A stretch of 64,000 nt of DNA from Phoronis australis (Eukaryota > Phoronida > Phoronidae): assembly GCA_002633005.1 (NCBI GenBank), contig NMRA01000249.1:196073-260072 (forward strand). The letters run 5' to 3'. Position numbers and translations under genes: made by a program. Positions 44,414 through 56,408 of this stretch are shown here, piece after piece; within the stretch, counting starts at the first letter, position 1, and each line of letters starts with the position of its first letter. The notes below the pieces were generated by a model. That model was not told where the DNA came from and made no database searches. It was given only the letters and a program-made list of their open reading frames with translations.

Positions 44414-47400
44414 GTAGGCGTACGTAAGCTGTTTAGACAAGACGGGTCAAAGATTAAAGACAGCTAACACTAACAGATTCGCAAACTACGACATCACACG
44501 GTCGTAATCTTCTTTAGACTCGTCGTAATAAATGAAGCGATGTGCTACCGTACAGGTATCCAAAGGCAATTTGGACGGCACTATAATAAAGAGATAGTAT
44601 AAAACTGCTGTTCAATGTGGTCCTTTAGGAACACATCAGATCACTTTTAATTGGAAGCAACCGACATAATTACAATTTTTTTATCTACGACGGTTACACG
44701 TCCACCACTAGTACATGTAGTTACATTTTTCGACACCGGCAGGCGGCAAATGCATTCATTACCTCTAGATTTTCTTAATACAGTCGGCAACATAGAACAT
44801 CATGGCATCTTTGACAGTTGATGTTATCCAAAGTTGATGAATGTCCTTTCTCATCAGGCTGCTCTCTTCCCTGTAAGATCGCTTCCATCAACCATTTGTA
44901 TTAGCAGGGTCTGGACAGGGTGCATGGAGAGGCTCATTACAATAATTCGCAATCTTGACAAGCTGACAGGCTTTCCATGGTGATAAGGTCTAAGATACGT
45001 GACTTTCAGGTGGTTCTCTGGCTGTACTTGCAGATTAGGTTGAATTGTCGATAGGAAGAATGTTTGAAGACCACCAAGCCAATATAACCCATTTTCCATG
45101 AACCATGCTCTTAGTTAGGCAATGACCATCGCCTCTGTTGGCCCGAACCAGAGGCGATGCAGAGGCTATAGGCGCTCTGTACGCCGGAAGCTTTTCGGCG
45201 AATTATGCCTCGCACCGACTAAACCATCAAAGCCACGTTGTTATAAATACCTTTTGCGCATAGAGGAACACCTGTCAGAGGAGGTTGTCGATGTGTTTAA
45301 AATCCTTCCAACTCGAACAAATACTCCCATTATCAAACTTTCTTCGAGCAGTCCCCATTTCAGTTCCCAAAATCGTGAACTCACCATTTTTATACTGCGC
45401 ACGCTCCAATTTTTACCGCGCTCGCTAGGTGATGTGACTTTATGACCTCAATCTTTAAATAGGCCAAAGGTGAGCCATTGCGGTCTTGTCAGTCAAATGT
45501 TCGTTCACTATAGCTTCCAAAATGCCACCACTTATACTTGTCTTTAATTGGCGTTACTTGAAACTGATTGTATTTCAATGAATTATTGTTTGTATTTGAT
45601 AAAAATAAATGCTGTTGATATGACATTTAATAGTCTTTGTGCACATATTTGACATTTTAATGTTTAACAACACGGCAAATGCACGGCTGGTTCCCGGCAG
45701 CATGTACGCGAAGGGCGGGAACTTCAGCTTTCAAAGTTCGCCGGTAGGTCCGCAACTTTTGACCTTCGGCCTGGTTAAAAAAATGAAAATGTTGATTTCA
45801 CGATTTTGGGAACTGAAATAGGGACTGCTCGAAGCAAAAGTTTCATAACGGGAGTATTTGTTCGAGTTGGAAGGAATTAAACACATCGACAACCTCCTAA
45901 GGTGTTCCTCTATGCGCAAAAGGTATTTATAACAACGTGACTTTGATGGTTTAGTCGGTGCGAGGCATAATTCGCCGAAAAGCTTCCGGCGTACAGAGCG
46001 CCTATCGCCTCTGCATTGCCTCTGGTTCGGGCCAACAGAGGCGATGGTCATTGCCTAGCTCTTAGTGTGCTGTGCCTCTAATGTTGATGTATTTGGTTGA
46101 TATTAAAGTATTCTTGTGAGGTTGTGAGCAGCCTGGCGAGCATGGGCATTGACCTGGTACTGGTAACATAAGCTGCCCAAAACACCTTGACAGTGAATGT
46201 TGCCGATTGTATTAAGAACGTCTGGAGGTAGTGATAGTATTTTTTATGTTGATATCAACGTATGTAACTGGTATGACAACCATGTGATGTAGACATATCT
46301 GCTCCCCAGATGAAAAGCCTTTCAACTACTTAAGCCGTGCATACCACAGATGTAAATCTGCATGTATCTTTTCTGTACTCCAGAACTGTCCGTAGTGTAC
46401 CAGACAGAGACCAGGACCGCATTCTCCCAACTGACAATGTAGTGAATTCGCTACAGTTGCTGTTTCAATCATTTCATGATGAAGTTCAGTGTGCTCAATC
46501 AAAAGATAGTGCGCAAGTTAATTCTGAGATAGTGCTCAGACAATGTGGATTTTCTGTGGAAAGATGCCCAAGTTCAATACACAATGGAGGATCTGGAGTC
46601 GTGGTGACGGAGGGCATTGTAGCCACAGGAAAAGTGGTAGCTTTGTACCCCGGTAAGTCTCCTAACCCTCATGTGATCCTGTTCAGTAATTATTCAACTG
46701 AATTTTTAAAGCCCCATGCAGTGTCATGGCCCCTTTTCTCTCAAAATTAGGGCCAAATATTGATCCCATTCCCCTCTCAAAAATATTAAAAAATTACACA
46801 TGATTTTTGTCATCAGATCAAAAAATTACCCTCTGAATGATTAAAAATTCCCGTCATGATTTCCCTCAGGCAACCTTAAAATTATCGAATTCGAACCCAC
46901 TAACTTTAGTCACGATGCGGCCAGACACCGGAAACGTCACAAACTGGTTTCATTATAACGCAACAGGCACTAAAAGAAATCTTCCATTCATCTGCAGCTC
47001 AAAATGGCACACAAACAATTTCTACAAGAGGAGAATTGCGAAAAGCCGTGTATATAGGAAAATACAGGAAAGTGTCTTTTTAGTGACGAACTTGCTGTGC
47101 ATTGCTCTAAGAAACAGTCTCATGCACACCGCATGTGAACAGCTAGCTCAGCAGGATAATTCACTGTGGTTTCAAACGACACTGTCATCTAAGAACAGAT
47201 CTCTTCTTGTCTATTCACTGACGTGGAAGAAGGACTGAATGGTCAAACTTGAGGATGTGCGGCACTATACACTGTTGTGAGATCTTAAAAATATTGGTTA
47301 GCTAAAACCTTAATTATTGTGCCAGCAAAGTGGGTTGTAAGATAGTGTTCCTTACAAACATTGGTGGTAGTAGTGCTGGCATATTCAGTAGCTAGTTTTA

Positions 47401-50400
47401 AAAGTTATTTTCCCCAATGGATGTTTTCTAAACATCTCCATTGTTCTGTAATGTTGAATACATAGTATGTCAGTTGCATTTCTTTAAGCACTCACTGCGA
47501 ATTGTGGTTTTATTGTTTATGTCTTTTTTAGGGACAGTCTATCAGCCATACGAGCCAGTTTTTTTCCAATCCATCAGAAACCCGTTCATCTTCCGATGCA
47601 TTGACAACGTTTATATTGACGGCAATGATAAGAATCTTTCAAAATTGATGTACAGGTAAAGATTGGTTGATGAACTTTTATTTGTTTGTTACTCGGTCAT
47701 TTTGTTTACTTTAGCTTCAGTTTGTTTCTTTGTTTGTACACTACAAGTCACATTTCTTTTCTGATTGACGCCAAATCTGTACTGATAAGCAAGGGGCATG
47801 TTGTTTTTTATTGTTTTTTGGGAAATCTGAGGGAGGATATCACTGTGGCAGTCATTTTTTCACTTTGCATATCCATAGGCCTTATAGATTTTCTGAAATG
47901 CGGTATGCAGAGAGATCTCGTCAAAGTGGTGACGTAACTCTGTTTATCTGTTGCTCCAACTTATCATTCTCTAGTCATTCAGGATTTTTCGATAGCTGCT
48001 GGTTTATTTGATTGATTTCTTAAGCTGTATCTCCGTTGACCTTTTATGTATCTTTCTGAAAGTTGGTGTTTGAGTAGATCTCCTCAAGAGCTAAAAACAT
48101 AATTTGTTTTTCAACGGGAATTAGCATTTAAGATTTAATGATTTTGTGACTGTTCTTTCATTGACAGATTCCTCTCTGTAGTTTTAGTGGTTTATTATAT
48201 GCACGCTACAAGTTGCATTTCTGCCTGATTGCAATGAAATTTACACACAACACATAAACGCTCGTAGCCTGTAATTGTGGGGTGAAATTGGGTGTGGTGA
48301 TTGTCATTTTTCAAATGTTTGCCCTTTGAGGAATTTGCTGAAATTGGGTGAGTGGATAGGTCCCATCAAGAGTTGCCTCGAATTTTGTTGTCCATTGCTC
48401 GCTGTGGCTTTCTGTTCTCAAACTATTCCAGATTTTCAGATCTTTTAACTGCTCTTTAATTCACTGTAGGTGGTTTATCATTTACTGTACACGACTGTCA
48501 TTTTGTCATCATTAATCATCATTGAATTCACCATCATTATCATCACCTTCAACATCATCATTCATTTATGTTTGTCAAGTGTTCAAGGCTGTGTTATATA
48601 GTTATCATGGTCATCGTCACCATTTTAATTAATTTTCTGGCAGTGTTGCTGTACAATGCTGTGAGACTTACTGTTTCATCACTTTTGACATCAACATTCA
48701 TCATCACTGTCCGTCATCGTGATTTTTCATTAAAACTGGCCACGTATCGTTCTGCAGAGTGTTGTCATGTCTCCATTTGTTGAAAATAGCATGTATGTAA
48801 AAATTATCATAATAGTATTTCGGATAATTTTACTTACTGATAACTAAAAATATGAATTTCTATGATCACCATGCCTTCAAGAAAAGTTGCCCATCCTTTC
48901 ATGTTTACTCCATATGCATTGCACTTCTAGTACTGTGGCTGGAAAGTGTCAGAGCGGGATACTTTATTCAGTTCCTACTAGATATTAAAGTTATTTTCAC
49001 AATCATAGACTTAAGCATCTTTATTTAAGCATTATAGTAAACTGGACAATGTTAGAAGTCAACAAGATGGCTGTCAAGATGCATTTTATTTTCTCTTTTT
49101 CCATAAAAAGACAATCATGTAGAATCAACTTAATGCTTCTCTAGCATACCTACCATCAAAAAATTTTAAAATAATTATGGCAATCACAATAATGTTGGAA
49201 AACAATTGAAAAATGAAAAAGGGTAATTTTGACAGTCATATTTTTCCAAAATTGATGAGATTCTACTTGCTCTATTGATAGACTTGTAATTCTCTATATT
49301 CTTAACTCCATGAGCAGATATAAGTGAATTGGTAGTCACAGCATTAAATCAAAACATTTGACGTTCACCAATGTGCGAAACAGGGTGTCCCAAGGTGATA
49401 GTGATTTTACCTATTAAACAGTGCTCACTAAAACATTAATTTAACTTGTGCCTCTGCCATGCTTATTTATCCAGAAATAGTGTTGTGAACAGTGCAAATA
49501 CTATTGTGGTATTGAGGGCTCTGTTCATTCCTGATTGTTTAGGTCCTGTGCCCACCGTGACAGACATGGACCTCATTTTACTTGTGACATGTCCTGGCTG
49601 ACCCCACTACCTGTCAACCCACTCAACATTGGCCAATATGTAAACAACCAATCAAAAAGTGAGTGACTTATGTGACGTGATGGAAGAGGACATCGTGTGC
49701 ATGTTGGTACAAAGTTCATTACATAATGTCATCTTTGTGTTCAACGCCGGACAGTCTATAACATTTGTGCTGTTGTTTGCCTCGCTTTAGAGCTCGCATG
49801 TCATTTTTCTATCACTGATGATTAAATTAATGTGAACTCGTCCGTCTTAATATTGAAATATTGGTCAACAAATTGAATCTGATTACATGGTTTTGTCTAA
49901 TTTTTATTTATTTCTTAGACGGGAATTAGTCTTAACCTATGTTTAACAAGGAATTCAGTTTCGTAAGCCAAACAGTTAAAGCATCAAGAATATCGTGTGA
50001 TATTGTGTTCAGATGAGGAGAATTGATGCCACCAGTCATCTCATACAAATCTTCTAACAGAGTACATGTACAAAGTACTGTAAAACAGGCCACATTTCTA
50101 ATGGTTACTGCAATTGCATTGCATGCAAGGCCAAGAACTGGGCAATTTTCTGGGACAACAATTAGTTCCATCTGCTTTAATCACTGACCTCGGTAGCAGT
50201 AACTGAAACAGACCAGATGCGTTTACAGATACTGTAACTAGGGACTAGGTGTTAATGTTTTAAATCCTTTTTTATTAATTGGTAGAGAAGACACAACTGC
50301 CCTTGGCTATCAACTGTCCAGAAACAGTAGCCTAGATTGAGAAACAATTCAATGACTGTAGCCATGGAAACATGCCACTTTATGAATGATGGTTACCACT

Positions 50401-53400
50401 GTATACCCTCCCCATTGCCACTGACATAATGCTCTTTCATTTATACTGTGTTTTAGCTCACCCAGCCAATGTGTGTTATCAAGAGGTTGATCTCCCAAGG
50501 GATTTCCCATTTCATCTTCTACAATACATTCCTAATATCCATTACAGTCCCAGTTGTCATGGAAATGAAAACAGGTACAGCACAATAGCGCAATGCAGTG
50601 ATCAAATGTTCATTATTTTATTTAGAGGTAGTGATTAGTTTTCTTCATTAAAATTCATTGGGTTTTGTTTACTGAGCCTCTGGTGTTCTAGGTAAGAATC
50701 CTCAAAAGTATTGACACTGTTTTAAACATTAACTTTTTGCAGTAGAAAACAATTAATGTATTGTTGGCTGCTTCAATAGATTTGCATGGAGAATGCCACC
50801 CAAAAAACAACCTAGTCTGTATCAATTTAGATCGAGTAGTTCCACTCGATAACAGTAAGTACAGCTCATTTACCTGACACCTGACGGCAGACTTAGGTGT
50901 TGAAATTAACCAATCACGTCAGAGGTTCGAATGTAGTCTGTTCAGCAGTTCACAACACTCTTACTGGTGTCAGCTAATCGCTTGAATTCATCATTTTACA
51001 CCAATAAATCATTAAAATTTGATGTAAAACCCTTACAAATACATCAAGTTATTGAATAAATGTGTTATTTATTTCACTATTATGGATTTTTAGGTATTTG
51101 AACGTACCGCAATCTACAAAGTTTGGTAGGCCAATTTGCCAAGGTCGGTCGCGGGAGTTTGGGGTCTGTTCGGTGATGAATTCAAATTATTCGTCCGTGA
51201 AATACAGACAGGAGAGCATAGCTGTGCGTTGTAATTTTAGTCTTGTGATTTTTCAGTTCTAAACACACAAAACGCTCGTTATCCCGGCCAGTGGCTTGGA
51301 ATAACCTGATCAGGCCCATGGGGCCAGACTGAAGACATCGTGAACATAAACTAACCAAAGTGGGAAACTACACTTCCAGTCACGAACAGACTATACTAGT
51401 GAGCCAAAGAAAAAATGTGCACGTGATTATTTTGGTGAATTGGCCGTGAAACTACAATTAACATATTTCAACTGGCAATTATTTTTTTATGGTTTTCCAT
51501 ATTTTGACTTTTTCATTAATTCGTGATTCAACGTTAGTCAATGCTTCTCCAATACTATTTGAAACTGGTCAAGCTAACTAATACTAAGTGATTGAAAGCC
51601 TTTTTTGCTTCGAACTAACATCAGTTAGTCACAATTCTCCACTGTGTTGTTTGACCAAGGTGAAAAATTCTATAAAGTAGATTCGTGCCATCGACTAACG
51701 CTATCCATGGGTAACGTTAGTCAGAATTCACCACTGTACATTCATGCCATCGACTAACACTATCCATGGAGAATGTTAGTCAGAATTCTTCAGTACCAGG
51801 TTGGTTCATGTCATCCACTAACTGTAAATATGACTGACCTCTTTCTAAGTTGAACTTAACCACTGCTGTCAACACCTCATTAACTACATGTGTATAACTG
51901 GCCTCATGTTTGGAACTGGCCTGATGAAAATATTGTTCATGTCTTACAAGAGGAATATCATCTTACTGCCATTGACTAACACTATCCATGGGGGAACGTT
52001 AGTCAGAATTCACCACTGTGCATTCACGCCATTGACTAACGCTATCCATGGAGGATGTTAGTCAAAATTCACCACTGACTGTACATTCATGTTATCGACT
52101 TACGCTATCCATGGGGAATGTTAGTCAAAATTCACCATTGTAGATTTATGCCATCCACCAATGTTATCCACGGGGAACGTTACTCGGAAAAAATTCTCCA
52201 GTGTAGGGTAATGCCATCGATTAAGTTCTCTGTGGGGAATGTTAGTTGGAATTCTCTATCGAAATTCTGATGCTTCATCAGCTGTAGCCACTGTCTTTGT
52301 ATTTCAAAAGGTTTGCTTTTTTGTAGGACATTAGCAAATCCCATCGCATAGCAGTGCAAATTTGACAGAATTGTAATAGCAGGAAAGGTTTTAAAACGAT
52401 ACGACCTGATCGCCATTTGTCGGATTTGTAATTTTGATTATGGCGGGGTTATTTCTGGAGTCAGCTATTTCAACTAATGATTTTTGCTCTAAATTAACTA
52501 GACAGTATCAATCCTATTTCTTAATGCATGAGGTAAACTACAATAACAACAAAACAGGAGACAAATTTGTAAAATTAGATATCTGAGGAAGGGTATCTGT
52601 GAATAGATAACATGATATAGAAGAAATACATTTTATTCTGAAAAAGCAATATGTATTTACACAGTACAAATCTTGCTAGTAATAGACAAACATTTTCTTA
52701 ATAGTTATTCTAATAATAATGAAATTTGATAAAATAGAATTTCAAGTGAAGAATTACTGTACGTTTTCATCCTGTCTTAGTCACATTCTTAACCATTACA
52801 AGAGTTATTCAATAAACTTGCCCTTACACACAAAGCCTTGAAGAGATCACCACAAGGGATATTTATATGTATATCTCCAAGCATTCTCCTAACGTGCCTC
52901 TCAACTCTTAACCTGACAGATTATTGTAAATGCAGTGATAGCACGCTTAACCCTTCCTTATCTGTCATATTTTTCTACTCTTCAATGAAGAATTAATGGC
53001 TTTATGATAAAAAGTGTATTTGTTCAGTGCTCAACATAGCAAACCATCACCTTTGCTGTAGATCTTGTCAGTGATGCTTTGAAAAAATTGTTTATTGAAG
53101 TATGTTAATCTGCTTTGCATTTTACCTAAAGAAGTCACTCAAACATTCATTGGTTGAACTAGAACTGTTTTAGTCTAATAGTATGCTACTCTTATAGTTG
53201 ACTACGATTATTTCCTAGTTTAATAGAAGTAAATTTTACACATTTTACAATTAAGCACATTATACCTTTGATTTAATTGCTGTTCAATATTTTTAGACAA
53301 CTTTACAAGATCAAGTCTAACAGATGAGAATCATTTTGTTCAACATGGCAAATTTGGACCTAAGCCAAGAGACTCCACAGGAACCTGAACATTTCAGAAG

Positions 53401-56400
53401 ACAATGCCAACTGGATCTTGGATTCGAAAATAAAGTAAAAAATATAAAATTAAAGTGACATTTATATCAACTAGTCGTGTAACAAAAATAATTTATGCTT
53501 TCAGTTAGGGCCAGATATTCAAAAACCCAAAGTCTTCATTTGTGTACCACTGCCAGCCTGTTCCAGTTACTTTCACGCAACACTTTGATAAATGCAGGCA
53601 ACCAGGCAACATTCTGAATATCGCATAATGGGGTATTGCAGTGAGCTTTCATGATGTCAACTATAGGTTTTTGGATAGGACATGTTTCAAAAGTGAATTT
53701 CAAAAACCATGTTGTCAATTTATCCAAAAGAGCTGTGTCATTTTTTCAATTATCCTTTCACTCTTAATACCAAAGCGTAGCTCATATGAGAATTGTCAGT
53801 GTTTAAGTGTCAAAACAGAATTGCTCAAAATACTTTGATTTATGCTGTTCATATATTTTTTATATTTTTCAAATGGTTAGAACAATTGCTTTAAAGGTAG
53901 CATCACTTTCCTTTAACAACTAAGTAGTTTTCTTATAACAAGTTAATGTATTGAAAATGTAACATAATGAAATCTCATTCGTTTGTCATACTGTGTCACA
54001 AACAGATATTTTTTCATTATGCATAAATGGTCTGAGTACTTATTTTTAACTGTATACCATCTTCCAGAGCACAGCTTTTCAGTCGTGTGTGAGTGACTGT
54101 GTGAAAGGGTATAGTTTAGCCACTGTGATTTTTTTCAGTCTACCAGCTCTTTATCGGTGCTATTCATGGTAGCACTCTACCCAAAAGATTGTTGGGCCAA
54201 AGTCGAAGAAATTTTTAAGTTGTTTGACCAGTCTGACTTCAGTTCTGGCAAGTCATCAGATGTTGTCCCATCCATGGGACAAACAGTAAGTTTGCAATTA
54301 TTATTTACCTTATCTCCTAATTGGGACAAGTTTTTAGTGCGTGATGTATGTATCCCAACAATGAGGATTTCCAAAAGAGAGCCTACCAAGAAAATTCTAC
54401 TTAGACAGAAATCAGTGATATATTTACAGCTAGTGGATGGCAAGAACCAACCTGGCACTGAAGAATTCTGACTAACGTTCCCTATGGATAGCGTTGGTCT
54501 ATGGCATGAATGTACTGTGGTGAATTCTGACTAACGTTCCCCATGGATAGCATTAGTTGATGACGTGAATGTACAGTCATATGGTGAATTCTGACTAATG
54601 TTCCCCATGGATAGTGTAAGTCGATGGTGTTCATATACAAAGGAGAATTACAACTAACATTTCCCACGGAAAACGTTAGTGAATGGCACAGATCTAGATT
54701 ATAGAATTTTGACGTCAGTCAAACAAAACATTGGAGTATTCTGTCTAACTGACGTTAGTTTGAAGCAAAAAAAGGCTTTCAGTCACCTAGTATTAGTTAG
54801 CTTGACCAGTTTCAACTGGTTTTGCAGGAGCATTTTGACTAACATTGAATCACGAATTAATGAAAAACTCAAAATTTGGAAAACCATTTGAAAAAATAAT
54901 TGCCAGTTGAAATAATAACATGTTAATTCTACTTACTAGCTCGTCAGAGGGTCATGAAGTCCGGTTACCTTTCCACAGAACCGTCAGGGCAAAAGTTGTA
55001 CAGTAACAATGATTCGAATAATGTATATGAATATCTAAATAGAAATACCCTAACATCTGACCTAGGATATAAAATCAAGTTATTATTTCACAGAAGATTT
55101 CTGTCAGCAAACACTGAATTGGCATGCGCTGACACAGCCTCGGTGCCCGGTCAATCAGTTTATTGCATCTAAAGCCGGTAACGCAGTGGTTTATTCATTG
55201 TTGGCTTCTCAAAACATTTGCACTCACGAACACCCCATGGCATTACAAATTGTATCTAATGAGTCCAGACTTTTTTTCAGTTTTATATAAGCATTGATTA
55301 GGGTGAGAATAATTCATTTTGAAACAGAACACACAAAACGTCAATGTGCCAACTTGCAATCCAGACTTGGACAATCCCGACTTCACAGGTCGATCGTTAG
55401 GTATCACAGGCTATCAGTTCGAACCGAAATACAATGATCAAGAAATAATTGAGAGGCTCCGTGAACTTGCACAGAAAAGGGAAGGCATATGGATAGTTCC
55501 GAAAATGGTTTGAATTGACTGCGAAGCTAACTGCACGATAATGGAAACGACTGTCGCTTGCGTTTGCTGCCGCATGTGACAAGCCTTCTTGGAGAAGCGC
55601 AGATGTGTCTCATGAACCATCCTGATTTTGCACCGCATCTAAAGGCGTGCTTAGGACGTTTTGTTTAGGGCTGAGAAAAAGATCTGCTGGTGAAAACGTC
55701 CGGTACCCGGAAGACCAAACAGAAGCCTCACGAACGAGTCAGTCATCAAACAGGTTACATATTAAAAAGTTAGGTTCTCACGCATTGAATTGATTGTTTA
55801 TGTTTTCACGGCCAACTACAATTCTCCATTATCAAAAACTGATCAATAACTGATCGACGAAATGCTGGCCACTGACAGACACGGAGAAGTTTCACGGCTT
55901 CATACTTGGTATTAAATGGCATACTTTTCATTCTTTACTACTGCGAGCGTCTTTCGAAGCATTATGGTCTCTCGGGTAATCAAAAAAATGATATACCCAC
56001 TTTCCTCACAGCTTCATAGTTTGCGCAAGCGAGAATGATACACCACACCATATTAGCGGCACTCACTCTGCAGAAGAACCACTGACGTCGCTGCATCATT
56101 TCTCACCTTCTTCACTGGTTAACGTGACACATCTTGGCGAGATAAGATTGACCGTATGCGAGGTGATGTGAATATAGAACAGTTATGACAGTAAAAAAGA
56201 CTAATTAAATCGGGTGGCATTCTCCTTTAAGTGTCTCAGTTATATATAACAGGCAAATTGTCAGTTCCTTTGAAGTCTGTCAACCCAGTGGCTGCTCATA
56301 TTTTGCTTTGGTTACAGGTGCTTAAGGATGGTGGTTCTTGTTTCTACACGAGATATCTTGGCTGGAGAAGAACTATTCTCAACCTACTTTACAGTGATTC

Positions 56401-56408
56401 ATTGCTGA
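44334..56408 (+). CDS. SETD9: SETD9-like SET-domain protein gene, complete in six exons
   Basis: Exons 44,334-44,413, 46,384-46,652, 47,532-47,655, 49,543-49,658, 50,457-50,574 and 56,318-56,408 total 798 bases, 265 codons plus stop, with every phase matching (2,1,2,1,2). The protein begins with a basic segment containing YRYRFVPWIAWN, a hallmark of SETD9. The SET domain occupies about residues 96-262: GSGVVVTEGIVATGKVVALY, VYQPYEPVFFQSI and NPFIFRCIDNVYIDGNDK, then IGQYVNNQ (the N-H-S-C-x-P-N-equivalent strand) and GEELFSTYF at the end. SET proteins transfer methyl groups from S-adenosylmethionine to lysine; SETD9's substrate is not established. Introns 1 and 5 carry transposons. Identification rests on recalled SETD9 motifs, not an alignment. 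Confidence 0.9.
45116..46057. mobile_element. 942-bp long-TIR element with 9-bp target duplication (Mutator-like)
   Basis: Arms of about 290 bases are near-identical in inverted orientation: 45,116-45,410 against about 45,775-46,057. Tips read TAGGCAATGACCATCGCC on each strand. GCTCTTAGT flanks both ends (45,107-45,115 and 46,058-46,066), a perfect 9-bp duplication. Long terminal repeats with 9-bp duplications are typical of Mutator-like elements, although no transposase is present to confirm this. High arm identity suggests a recent insertion. It lies in SETD9 intron 1. Part of each arm resembles the internal segment of the TAGTCGGTGGGCC family (16,705-16,860). Confidence 0.85.
46384..46652 (+). 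CDS. SETD9: SETD9-like exon 2
   Basis: Acceptor TTTCTGTACTCCAG and donor CCCCG/GTAAGT bound 269 bases. The exon holds the helical linker (VVNSLQLLFQSFHDEV) and the start of the SET domain (GSGVVVTEGI...VALYP). Confidence 0.9.
46653..47531 (+). other. SETD9-like intron 2 with an unexplained 133-codon frame
   Basis: A 133-codon plus-strand frame at 46,837-47,238 lies inside the intron. It has no domain I recognise. It may be chance or a transposon fragment. Confidence 0.3.
47532..47655 (+). CDS. SETD9: SETD9-like exon 3
   Basis: Acceptor GTCTTTTTTAG and donor TACAG/GTAAAG bound 124 bases. It encodes TVYQPYEPVFFQSIRNPF and then a DGNDKNLSK segment, strongly SETD9-like. Confidence 0.92.
48480..48560 (+). 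repeat. ATC-rich microsatellite-like stretch
   Basis: Imperfect CATCATTA, ATCATC and CACCATCAT triplets in SETD9 intron 3. Confidence 0.5.
49543..49658 (+). CDS. SETD9: SETD9-like exon 4
   Basis: Acceptor TGATTGTTTAG and donor CAAAAA/GTGAGT bound 116 bases. It encodes the WLTPLPVNPLNIGQYVNN segment, which includes the SET cofactor-binding strand. Confidence 0.9.
50457..50574 (+). CDS. SETD9: SETD9-like exon 5
   Basis: Acceptor CTGTGTTTTAG and donor AACAG/GTACAG bound 118 bases. It encodes ANVCYQEVDLPRDFPF and YIPNIHYS, which continue the SET core. The intron after it is 5.7 kb and holds a foldback element. Confidence 0.9.
51690..52260 (+). repeat. Tandem units of about 61 bp, each a small hairpin (left arm)
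   Basis: Units contain GACTAACGCTATCCATGG followed shortly by CGTTAGTC, so each can pair with itself. They recur near 51,700, 51,760, 51,970, 52,035, 52,097, 52,157 and 52,217. The inverse array lies at about 54,465-54,690. Confidence 0.78.
54465..54690 (-). repeat. Inverse of the 61-bp hairpin units (right arm)
   Basis: GACTAACGTTCCCCATGGATAG motifs at about 54,470, 54,530, 54,592 and 54,653 mirror the left-arm units. Confidence 0.78.
55319..55670 (+). pseudogene. Possible P2X7-receptor C-terminal-type (P2RX7_C) zinc-domain remnant
   Basis: A plus frame to 55,513 contains NPDFTGRSLG and then GYQFEPKY, like the F-E-P segment that opens many invertebrate P2RX7_C-type proteins. Downstream, in two other frames, are a NCTIMETTVACVCCRM-like Cys-rich piece and a CLMNHPDFAPHLKACLG piece. 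These resemble the C-x-x-C...CC and CI.xHP.F.P..L parts of that domain. Stops and frame changes break the order, so this is at best a pseudogene or repeat-borne copy. It lies in SETD9 intron 5. The match is from motif memory only. Confidence 0.35.
56318..56408 (+). CDS. SETD9: SETD9-like last exon
   Basis: Acceptor TGCTTTGGTTACAG is followed by 91 bases encoding LRMVVLVSTRDI and GEELFSTYFTV, then stop TGA at 56,406-56,408. The phase joins exon 5 exactly. The GEELF.xYF end is the terminal SET motif. Confidence 0.9.

Larger units (their letters stand above)
51455..54929. mobile_element. Second foldback element (3.5 kb) with hairpin-forming tandem units
   Basis: The left arm (51,455 to about 52,260) is the complement of the right arm (about 54,455-54,929). 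Anchors are TTTCAACTGGCAATTATTTT at the left and AAAATAATTGCCAGTTGAAA at the right, plus CATTAATTCGTGATTCAA with its complement. Tips are CAATTAACAT and GAATTAACAT, each next to TA, a possible 2-bp duplication. Inner parts of both arms hold about 61-bp units. The centre has no recognised transposase; 54,157-54,471 is open but unidentified. It lies in SETD9 intron 5. Confidence 0.75.
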
